This document shows positions 1-4,796 of a stretch of DNA of 5,729 bases, one piece after another. How positions within the stretch are numbered: the first letter of the stretch is position 1; each line of letters opens with the position of its first letter. The notes below the pieces were generated by a model, which saw only the letters and a list, made by a program, of their open reading frames with translations, had not been told where the DNA came from and searched no databases. The translations under genes and the position numbers were made by a program. The DNA is from Candidatus Sediminicultor secundus. Lineage in GTDB: Bacteria > Atribacterota > JS1 > SB-45 > 34-128. The stretch is from positions 1 to 5,729 of the forward strand of contig NCRO01000258.1 in the NCBI GenBank assembly GCA_002849045.2. The letters run 5' to 3'.

Positions 1-1
1 T

Positions 2-1207
2 TTAGATATTTCTACACCAACAATTCCCGGTTTAGACACCATAACTTCTCCGACTAACATCTCGCCACAGATTTTATCCGGTACTAAGGAAACTAATACT
101 TCTATATGGATTAATGGAGTAGAAGTTGTACCTCTTAATTCATCTACAAATTGGTCCTATCCTTATAATCTTTCTGAAGGAGCCAACAATATCTCAATTA
201 CTTCCCGTGATGCCGCCGGAAATGAAAGCCTCGTAGTAACAACGATAATAGAATATGACCCCGATATTTACGTAAATATAGGGAACACCAGCGGAATAGA
301 AGATGGAACCCAAACTCATCCATTTGATTCTATAACCGAAGGAATAGAGGCAGTTACCTCTGGAAAATCGGTTGTGGTGGCCGCAGGGACTTATAATGAA
401 CAGCTGATAATAAATAAAGGCATTACTCTTCAGGGGGCTGGGAAGGAAAACACCATCATAAGCGGACTCGGATGCACAGGGAATTTAATTACCATTACAG
501 CTGACGATGTCACCATATCTGGATTTACTATTGACGGTAAGTCAGGTACAGATGTAGGAATCTATAGCGACTTATCCTCTTCAATTAAAATATCAGAAAA
601 TTTAATCCAACTTCATCAGGATAGCGGAATTTTATATCATAGGACAAGCGATGATTATCCCTCAGGAATATATGTTTATAATAATGAGATATATAAAAAT
701 TCTATTAATGGAATAAAAGTTACAGGAGCAGGTTCGGGTATTATTGAAGGTAATATCATTAGGAATAACGATTGTGGAATCAAGGCTTCTAACGATGCAT
801 CTGTTGAGGTAAAAATGAATAATATATATAATAATTCTGATTCTGGCATTTTTTGTCGGGACAACTCCTCATTATTAATTTGGAGTAATGAGATTACTTC
901 TAATGGGTATAGTGTAAGGGTAGGCGAACAATATAGTGATACTGCTAACCCGGATATAGGAGGAGGAGCTAGGGGCGGAATCGGGATGAATAATATCACA
1001 GGTAATATTATCCATGGTGTTAGTAATGTGACCGATCATAATATTTTCGCTAAATATAACTGGTGGGGAGATGCCGCTGGACCTAAATATCCTGGAAATC
1101 TTAATAATGCCGATCTTTCAAGCGATTGGGCTTATTGGGATAATGTGAACAATACAGCTGGTGCCATTATATTTGAAGATTATTTAACCGAACCCCAAAC
1201 CTTGTAA
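2..1207 (+). CDS. Secreted Ig-like plus right-handed beta-helix protein, 5' end missing
   Basis: The frame is open from the left edge, so this is the last 401 residues of a longer protein. The GTG at 374 is an internal valine, not a start. Residues about 6-80 look like a bacterial Ig-like domain: ITSPTN, LSGTKE, SIWINGVEVVP, then NWSY, LSEGANNISI and the typical SRDAAGNES ending. Residues about 89-150 resemble the DUF1565 entry segment of beta-helix proteins (IYVNIGN, PFDSITEGIEAV, VVVAAGTYNE, ITLQGAG). Residues about 150-370 are short N/G/I-rich turns typical of parallel beta-helix (PbH1, NosD-like) repeats, such as NNEIYKNSINGI, GNIIRNNDCGI and NNIYNNSDSGI. An NWWGDAAGP motif at 353-361, often seen near the end of such helices, precedes a short tail. 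Such proteins are usually exported, and may bind or cleave polysaccharide or act as surface structure. No catalytic residues can be assigned and no C-terminal sorting signal is visible. The signal peptide, if any, lies outside the window. Confidence 0.9.
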   Translation, partial: LDISTPTIPGLDTITSPTNISPQILSGTKETNTSIWINGVEVVPLNSSTNWSYPYNLSEGANNISITSRDAAGNESLVVTTIIEYDPDIYVNIGNTSGIEDGTQTHPFDSITEGIEAVTSGKSVVVAAGTYNEQLIINKGITLQGAGKENTIISGLGCTGNLITITADDVTISGFTIDGKSGTDVGIYSDLSSSIKISENLIQLHQDSGILYHRTSDDYPSGIYVYNNEIYKNSINGIKVTGAGSGIIEGNIIRNNDCGIKASNDASVEVKMNNIYNNSDSGIFCRDNSSLLIWSNEITSNGYSVRVGEQYSDTANPDIGGGARGGIGMNNITGNIIHGVSNVTDHNIFAKYNWWGDAAGPKYPGNLNNADLSSDWAYWDNVNNTAGAIIFEDYLTEPQTL

Positions 1208-1220
1208 ATAAATGATTCCA

Positions 1221-1284
1221 GAGGATCCCGGCACGAAACTTTACATTTATGACAAATCTGGTGCCTGGCACAAAATTTGTCATT
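1221..1284 (+). repeat. 64-bp dispersed structured repeat, copy 1
   Basis: This matches 3534-3597 in the same orientation at 62 of 64 positions; the differences are at 1235 (g versus c) and 1276 (t versus c). The similarity starts sharply at gaggatcccggcac and ends at tttgtcatt. Inside are three related arms: ggcacga at 1230-1236, tggtgcc at 1259-1265 and ggcac at 1267-1271. A further perfect 9-bp inverted repeat (atgacaaat 1249-1257 with atttgtcat 1275-1283) surrounds the last two. The frame from ATG 1249 is open for 16 codons (MTNLVPGTKFVIFMLA, stop at 1297-1299), the same frame that copy 2 joins to the epimerase gene. No transposase is present, so it could be a REP/MITE-like or palindromic element; the family is not identified. 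Confidence 0.85.
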
Positions 1285-1287
1285 TTT
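1249..1287 (+). terminator. Possible intrinsic terminator formed by repeat copy 1
   Basis: A perfect 9-bp stem (1249-1257 with 1275-1283) encloses a small gtgc/gcac hairpin and runs into TTTTT at 1283-1287. It starts 41 bp after the stop of the beta-helix gene, a suitable place for a terminator. The outer stem is AT-rich and the T-run is short, so efficiency is doubtful. Copy 2 of the repeat lacks the T-run, so any terminator role is specific to this copy. Confidence 0.4.
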
Positions 1288-1295
1288 ATGCTTGC

Positions 1296-1325
1296 TTGAA
1301 TAAAGGTTGTGTGGTATGTTATAAA
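1296..1325 (+). promoter_or_regulatory. Candidate sigma-70-type promoter for the isomerase gene
   Basis: TTGAAT at 1296-1301 (4 of 6 to TTGACA) is followed after 18 bp by TATAAA at 1320-1325 (5 of 6 to TATAAT). A TG at 1317-1318 gives an extended -10 element. It lies just downstream of the repeat/terminator-like hairpin and about 40 bp before the isomerase start, so transcription would begin in a short leader. The call rests on consensus matching in AT-rich DNA. Confidence 0.45.
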
Positions 1326-1364
1326 ATATAGAAAGATAGGCTAAAATATGGGGAGGAATAAGCC

Positions 1365-2492
1365 ATGGGAGAGACAAGAAAAAATATAAACGATATAGAT
1401 GTATTAGATGGAGATTTTTCCGAGCTGGATCAGGCTAACATGATAGAGCTGTTAGAGGAATTTCCTCTGAAGATGAGAGATTCTTTGCGTTTAGGGAAGG
1501 AATTTTTTATTCCTACCGACTTTTTACCCACTCCCACTCCCACTGCCTTTACCTCTACCTCTGCCCAGAGTTTTAAAAATATCGTGGTATTAGGAATGGG
1601 TGGTTCAGCCATCGGCGGGGATTTACTATCTGATTATTTAGCCGATGAATTATCAATCCCCATCGTGGTTATTCGCGGTTATGATATACCCAAATTTGTA
1701 GATGAAAATTCTTTGGTTTTCGCAGTCAGTTATTCGGGAAACACCGAAGAGACTCTCTCTGCCTTAAAGAGATGCTTGGAAGCCAAAGCCAGAGTTATCG
1801 CTTTAACTTCAGGGGGCAAATTTGCAGCCCTAGCCCGAGAGAATAACTTCCCGGTGATTAAAGTCCCGGCAGGGATTCAACCTCGAGCGGCTATTTCTTA
1901 TCTATTCTTTCCTATCTTAAAAGTTTTAGAAAGAATGGGCATAGCAAAAGAAAGACACGAAGAGACAGAAGAAACACTCGATATTTTACAGGAACTTTCT
2001 AAAGAATATGATGCTAAATCTCCGCTCAAAAACAATTTTGCTAAAAAAGTAGCTATGAGCCTGTATCAGCATCTGCCTTTGATTTACGGTTCTGAAGGAT
2101 TATTAGAAGCAGTGGCTATGCGCTGGAAGACTCAGATAAACGAAAATAGTAAATGGCCTTGTTTCTGGAATGCCTTTTCTGAACTTGACCATAACGAAAT
2201 AGTAGGTTATGAAATAGAAAATAATATAAACCGACAGGTCAAAATTGTTTATCTGCAAGACAAAGAGGGGATTTTGAGGGTTGAGCAGAGACGGGAAATT
2301 ACCCGCAAGATTATCGAAGACAAAGTGGCCGAGTTTATAGTTTGTCCTACCAGAGGCAAAGGAAAAATGGCCCGCATGTTTTCACTAATTTTTTTAGGTG
2401 ATTTGGCGAGCTATTATTTAGCGATATTAAATCAGGTTGACCCTTCTCCGGTAGCTTGTATAGAAGATTTAAAAAAAGAATTAGCCAAATAA
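1365..2492 (+). CDS. Bifunctional phosphoglucose/phosphomannose isomerase
   Basis: A cytoplasmic SIS-domain isomerase that interconverts fructose-6-phosphate with glucose-6-phosphate and with mannose-6-phosphate, linking glycolysis to nucleotide-sugar supply. The 375-residue product has the family hallmarks: the glycine-rich GMGGSAIGGD at 77-86, SYSGNTEET at 122-130 (sugar-phosphate binding), GIQPRAA with Arg174, NENSK with Glu260, ELDHNEI with His276, and a C-terminal Lys370/371 in IEDLKKELAK. By analogy with the Pyrobaculum PGI/PMI enzyme these Arg, Glu, His and Lys residues form the active site, and all are present. The ATG at 1365 has a strong SD, GGGGAGGA at 1350-1357, 7 nt away. The protein is longer than many homologues (about 300-350), partly from a Pro/Thr/Ser-rich stretch at residues 55-67, just before the first SIS strand. 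Its neighbours are envelope-sugar genes, which suggests a role in supplying hexose phosphates for glycan precursors. Confidence 0.93.
   Translation: MGETRKNINDIDVLDGDFSELDQANMIELLEEFPLKMRDSLRLGKEFFIPTDFLPTPTPTAFTSTSAQSFKNIVVLGMGGSAIGGDLLSDYLADELSIPIVVIRGYDIPKFVDENSLVFAVSYSGNTEETLSALKRCLEAKARVIALTSGGKFAALARENNFPVIKVPAGIQPRAAISYLFFPILKVLERMGIAKERHEETEETLDILQELSKEYDAKSPLKNNFAKKVAMSLYQHLPLIYGSEGLLEAVAMRWKTQINENSKWPCFWNAFSELDHNEIVGYEIENNINRQVKIVYLQDKEGILRVEQRREITRKIIEDKVAEFIVCPTRGKGKMARMFSLIFLGDLASYYLAILNQVDPSPVACIEDLKKELAK
1527..1562 (+). repeat. In-frame hexanucleotide tandem repeats encoding a PTPTPT..TSTS linker
   Basis: Three perfect cccact copies (1527-1544) are followed by a 6-nt break and two perfect acctct copies (1551-1562). 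Because the unit is six bases, the frame is kept, and the tract encodes P-T-P-T-P-T-A-F-T-S-T-S (residues 55-66) in the isomerase. The location, between the N-terminal arm and the first SIS beta-strand (NIVVLGMGG), should tolerate length change. Confidence 0.85.
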
Positions 2493-2528
2493 ATTAATAA
2501 TTTGCGAAACAGGGAATTGATTAAATTG

Positions 2529-2570
2529 ATTAATTTGTCAATTGGAGAATAGATCAATTGGCAAATTGGT
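2529..2570 (+). repeat. Long AT-rich inverted repeat upstream of the transferase gene
   Basis: aatttgtcaattg at 2532-2544 pairs with caattggcaaatt at 2555-2567. That gives 13 pairs, 12 Watson-Crick plus one T.G, around a 10-nt loop; two more wobble pairs and an A-T pair extend it to 2529-2570. It fills the middle of the 104-bp gap and ends 12 nt before the SD of the next gene. There is no T-run after it, so it is not a typical intrinsic terminator. A 5' leader hairpin, a processing site or the remains of a small palindromic element are all possible. Further attgattaa-type repeats lie just upstream (about 2515-2533). Confidence 0.6.
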
Positions 2571-2582
2571 GAATTAATAAAC

Positions 2583-2588
2583 AGGAGA
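2583..2588 (+). promoter_or_regulatory. Ribosome binding site fixing the TTG start of the transferase
   Basis: AGGAGA lies 8 nt before TTG 2597-2599. No ATG with comparable spacing is near, and the next in-frame Met (residue 30) would remove the first membrane segment, so the SD supports TTG. Confidence 0.7.
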
Positions 2589-2596
2589 ATATCTAT

Positions 2597-3520
2597 TTGA
2601 AATATCTAGAAGTTGGTGTTATTGCCTTTATAGTTTCTTATATTTTGACCCCCTATATAGCGCGTGTAGGGAAAAAACAAAATATGATGGACATACCCGG
2701 TCATCGTAAAATACACGAGGAAGCTATCCCTAATTTGGGAGGGATAGTTATTTTTTTTGGATTTTTACTGAGTCTACTCTTTGTGGTGCAGATAGAAGGA
2801 CAGGTTAAAGCCCTCTTGATAGGTGGGGTGATCATTTTGTTATTAGGAGTAGTAGATGACATAGTAGACCTTTCTCCCAAGTATAAATTCATTATTCAAA
2901 TGGTTCCTGCCTTGATAGTGATTATATACAACAGTGATTTAATAAATAGTTTTATAGCTAATCAATTAAAAATTTTTGATCTGTTAGGTTATCTTCTTTA
3001 TCCTATCTTAATTTTTTGGATAGTCGGAGTTACCAATTCCATCAACATAATAGATGGATTGGATGGACTGGCCTGCGGAGTTTCGATAATTAGCTTAATA
3101 ACTTTTTTTATTTTAGGATTAAGACAGAATTTTGAAATTCTTAATCTTATATCAATTGCCTTGGCGGGGAGCATGTTGGCTTTTTTAAGATTTAATCTTT
3201 ACCCGGCCAAAATCTTTTTGGGGGATTCCGGCAGTACTTTTGCCGGTTTTGTATTGGCCTCCACAGGGGCTTTGTGGGTATTAAATAGCGGAAATGCCTT
3301 CTTTATTTTTATCCCCGTTGTTATTCTGGCTCTACCTGTTTTTGATACCCTGTTTGCTATCTGGAGGAGATACAGAGGTCATCATCCCATATTCCAGGCT
3401 GACAAAGGGCATCTTCACCATCGACTTTTAGTCCGGGGGATAGCACATAAAAATGTCGTGTTTATCTTATGGGGGATAAGCGCTATCTGTAGCGTAATCG
3501 CTTTAATTATAGTATTATAA
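2597..3520 (+). CDS. WecA/TagO-type undecaprenyl-phosphate sugar-1-phosphate transferase (MraY family, PNPT)
   Basis: A polytopic inner-membrane enzyme of the polyprenyl-phosphate N-acetylhexosamine-1-phosphate transferase family. These enzymes move a sugar-1-phosphate, commonly GlcNAc-1-P, from its UDP carrier onto undecaprenyl phosphate to start a lipid-linked glycan. The 307 residues hold about ten hydrophobic segments and all cytoplasmic signature motifs: PNLGG at 45-49, GVVDDIVDLSPKYK at 84-97 (metal-binding Asp87/Asp88), NSINIIDGLDGL at 147-158, FLGDSGS at 207-213, Asp250 in LPVFDTLFAIWRR, and GHLHHRL at 271-277. The HLHH form favours WecA/TagO over MraY, so peptidoglycan synthesis is unlikely to be its job. 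The sugar cannot be read from sequence. Translation starts at TTG. It sits between the isomerase and the epimerase, consistent with an envelope polysaccharide or glycolipid pathway. A degenerate relative is encoded at 4797-5720. Confidence 0.93.
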   Translation: MKYLEVGVIAFIVSYILTPYIARVGKKQNMMDIPGHRKIHEEAIPNLGGIVIFFGFLLSLLFVVQIEGQVKALLIGGVIILLLGVVDDIVDLSPKYKFIIQMVPALIVIIYNSDLINSFIANQLKIFDLLGYLLYPILIFWIVGVTNSINIIDGLDGLACGVSIISLITFFILGLRQNFEILNLISIALAGSMLAFLRFNLYPAKIFLGDSGSTFAGFVLASTGALWVLNSGNAFFIFIPVVILALPVFDTLFAIWRRYRGHHPIFQADKGHLHHRLLVRGIAHKNVVFILWGISAICSVIALIIVL

Positions 3521-3533
3521 TTATATAGAAAGG

Positions 3534-3597
3534 GAGGATCCCGGCACCAAACTTTACATTTATGACAAATCTGGTGCCTGGCACAAAACTTGTCATT
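3534..3597 (+). repeat. 64-bp dispersed structured repeat, copy 2, abutting the epimerase start
   Basis: Second copy of the element at 1221-1284 (62 of 64 identical). It begins 13 bp after the transferase stop and ends exactly one base before the A of ATG is completed at 3598. In this copy ggcacca (3543-3549) pairs perfectly with tggtgcc (3572-3578), whereas the outer stem atgacaaat (3562-3570) with acttgtcat (3588-3596) has one A/C mismatch on this strand, a G.U pair on the other. The ATG at 3562 inside the repeat is in frame with the epimerase and would add MTNLVPGTKLVI. Confidence 0.85.
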
Positions 3598-4623
3598 ATG
3601 GAAAAAAAAGTTTTAGTTACTGGTGGGGCGGGCTTTATCGGTTCACATATTGTGGATTTACTAATTAATAATAATTATCAGGTTGTGATAGTTGATGATT
3701 TATCTTCCGGTAGAGAGGAGAATGTCAACAAAAAAGCCCGGTTTTATAAATTAAATATCACAGACCAAAAAGGATTAGCAGAAGTGTTCCAGCAAGAAAA
3801 ACCTGATTATGTATTCCATGAAGCCGCCCAGATTAGCGTATCTTTTTCCGTGAAACACCCTTTATTTGATGTGCAGACAAATATTCTGGGTTCCTTGATT
3901 TTATTGCAATGCTGCCTGATGAATCACCAGGTCAAAGGAATAGTTTTTGCCTCCAGCGGAGGAACTATTTATGGAGAACCAGAGCATTTTCCCATTACCG
4001 AGGATTATCCTTTCAGGCCCCAATCACCTTATGGAATCAGTAAGGTTGCAGTTGAGCATTATCTTGATTTCTATCAGAAAAGTTACCATCTCCCATATGT
4101 AGCACTAAGATATGGAAACGTCTATGGGCCCCGTCAGGACCCTTATGGTGAGGCCGGAGTTATCGCTATATTTATAGAAAAGATGCTAAAAGGCGAGATT
4201 CCCACCATAAATGGCGATGGGGAATATATCAGAGATTATATTTATGTAGAAGATGTAGCCCGAGCCAATTTACTCGCTCTTCAAAATATGGTAAAATTAT
4301 CTAAAGTTGTTCAGGAAAAAGAAAAAGCTAAGAAAAAAGAAAAAGAAATTGAAGGCAAAGGTGAAGCCGTAGCTGAACTTAAGTTTAATGGCCTTAATCT
4401 GGGGACCGGAAGAGGGGTTTCGGTTAATGAAATCTTCTCTTTTTTAAGGAAGATTATAAAATTCCCTCATCCGGCGTATTATGGACCTCCCAGAGTAGGG
4501 GATTTAAGGAAGAATATTTTGGATTGCCGCTTAATTAAAGAGGTTTTAGAATGGCAGCCAAAGTTTGACTTTTCAGCAGGTTTAGAAAAGACAGTTCGCT
4601 GGTTTAAAGAGAATATTCACTAA
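3598..4623 (+). CDS. UDP-glucose 4-epimerase-like NAD-dependent epimerase (extended SDR)
   Basis: A cytoplasmic nucleotide-sugar epimerase/dehydratase. From ATG 3598 the product has 341 residues. The Rossmann NAD motif TGGAGFIG is at 8-15, followed by the Asp-rich turn VDDLSSG, then FHEAAQISV, the SSGGTIYG strand (catalytic Ser/Thr area, about 119-126) and the active-site pair Tyr145-x3-Lys149 in SPYGISK. Next come LRYGNVYGPRQ, the substrate-binding DGEYIRDYIYVEDVA, and a C-terminal NLGTGRGVSVNE and GPPRVGDLRKN. This pattern is closest to GalE-like 4-epimerases acting on UDP-Glc/Gal or their N-acetyl forms; the exact substrate is open. An upstream in-frame ATG at 3562 would add 12 residues, but they are encoded wholly by the dispersed repeat, so 3598, next to the conserved MEKKVLVTGG, is preferred. 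Neither ATG has an SD at normal spacing; GGGAGG at 3532-3537 is the only one nearby. A Lys/Glu-rich insertion lies at about residues 239-256. Confidence 0.88.
   Translation: MEKKVLVTGGAGFIGSHIVDLLINNNYQVVIVDDLSSGREENVNKKARFYKLNITDQKGLAEVFQQEKPDYVFHEAAQISVSFSVKHPLFDVQTNILGSLILLQCCLMNHQVKGIVFASSGGTIYGEPEHFPITEDYPFRPQSPYGISKVAVEHYLDFYQKSYHLPYVALRYGNVYGPRQDPYGEAGVIAIFIEKMLKGEIPTINGDGEYIRDYIYVEDVARANLLALQNMVKLSKVVQEKEKAKKKEKEIEGKGEAVAELKFNGLNLGTGRGVSVNEIFSFLRKIIKFPHPAYYGPPRVGDLRKNILDCRLIKEVLEWQPKFDFSAGLEKTVRWFKENIH
4312..4365 (+). repeat. A-rich low-complexity tract encoding a Lys/Glu insertion in the epimerase
   Basis: A run of gaa/aaa/aag/gag-type codons encodes QEKEKAKKKEKEIEGKGE. It falls between EDVARANLLAL and LNLGTGRG, where most GalE-like proteins have only a short loop. 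It is in frame, with both flanking motifs intact, so it is most likely a tolerated surface loop or charged helix rather than a lesion. Confidence 0.75.
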
Positions 4624-4796
4624 TTAGTTTTAATTTTAAAAATTTATCCTAAAAAGAAGGAATTTAAGATACTTTTGTCGTATTAATATAATTGGATTAA
4701 GCAGAAAAAAGGTTAAAAACGGAAATAACAGAAAAATAAGACAAAAATAAGAATTAAGAAGAAATAAAACGAAATAATGAAGGAAAATATATTTAT
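4624..4796 (+). other. 173-bp A-rich intergenic leader
   Basis: No gene is seen here on either strand. From about 4700 to 4787 the + strand is almost pyrimidine-free. It has an 11-bp near-tandem repeat (aaaaataagac 4732-4742, aaaaataagaa 4743-4753) and three gaaataa copies at 4722, 4761 and 4771. Such a leader would be largely unstructured as RNA. An 8-codon frame, MKENIFIC from ATG 4777 to TAG 4801-4803, overlaps the start of the next gene. No GC-containing terminator hairpin follows the epimerase. Confidence 0.6.
4664..4692 (+). promoter_or_regulatory. Candidate promoter for the membrane pseudo-transferase gene
   Basis: TTAAGA (4664-4669, 4 of 6 to TTGACA) and a perfect TATAAT (4687-4692) are separated by exactly 17 bp, about 105 bp before the ATG at 4797. 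The spacing and -10 box are good, but the surrounding DNA is so AT-rich that chance matches are likely. Confidence 0.35.

Noticed and set aside
374..376. GTG as the start codon of the beta-helix gene
   Set aside because: The same frame is open to the left edge and encodes a recognisable Ig-like domain and the first half of the DUF1565-like segment, so this GTG is internal.
676..999. Minus-strand open frame of 107 codons
   Set aside because: It lies wholly opposite the beta-helix repeats, has no family resemblance and no SD; it is a shadow of the coding strand.
1180..1377. Minus-strand open frame of 65 codons across the intergenic region
   Set aside because: It covers the repeat, the terminator-like hairpin and the start of the isomerase gene; its protein resembles nothing known and its Cys/His-rich part is just the repeat read backwards.
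1430..1612. Minus-strand open frame of 60 codons
   Set aside because: It is antisense to the isomerase N-terminus; its VGVGVG-type run is the complement of the P/T hexamer repeat.
2701..2892. Minus-strand open frame of 63 codons
   Set aside because: It is antisense to conserved transferase motifs, with no independent support.
2597..3520. Assignment of the transferase as MraY of peptidoglycan synthesis
   Set aside because: The C-terminal motif is GHLHHRL (WecA/TagO type) rather than the MraY-type PIHHHFE, and no mur genes are adjacent.
1221..3597. CRISPR array from the repeated 64-bp unit
   Set aside because: There are only two copies, 2.3 kb apart with genes between them, and no regular spacers.
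3562..3597. ATG 3562 as the true epimerase start
   Set aside because: It cannot be excluded, but the added 12 codons are entirely repeat sequence, and the conserved Rossmann strand begins right after ATG 3598.
4621..4655. Terminator after the epimerase from the ttttaattttaaaaattt sequence
   Set aside because: The complementarity is AT-only with no stable GC stem or following T-run.
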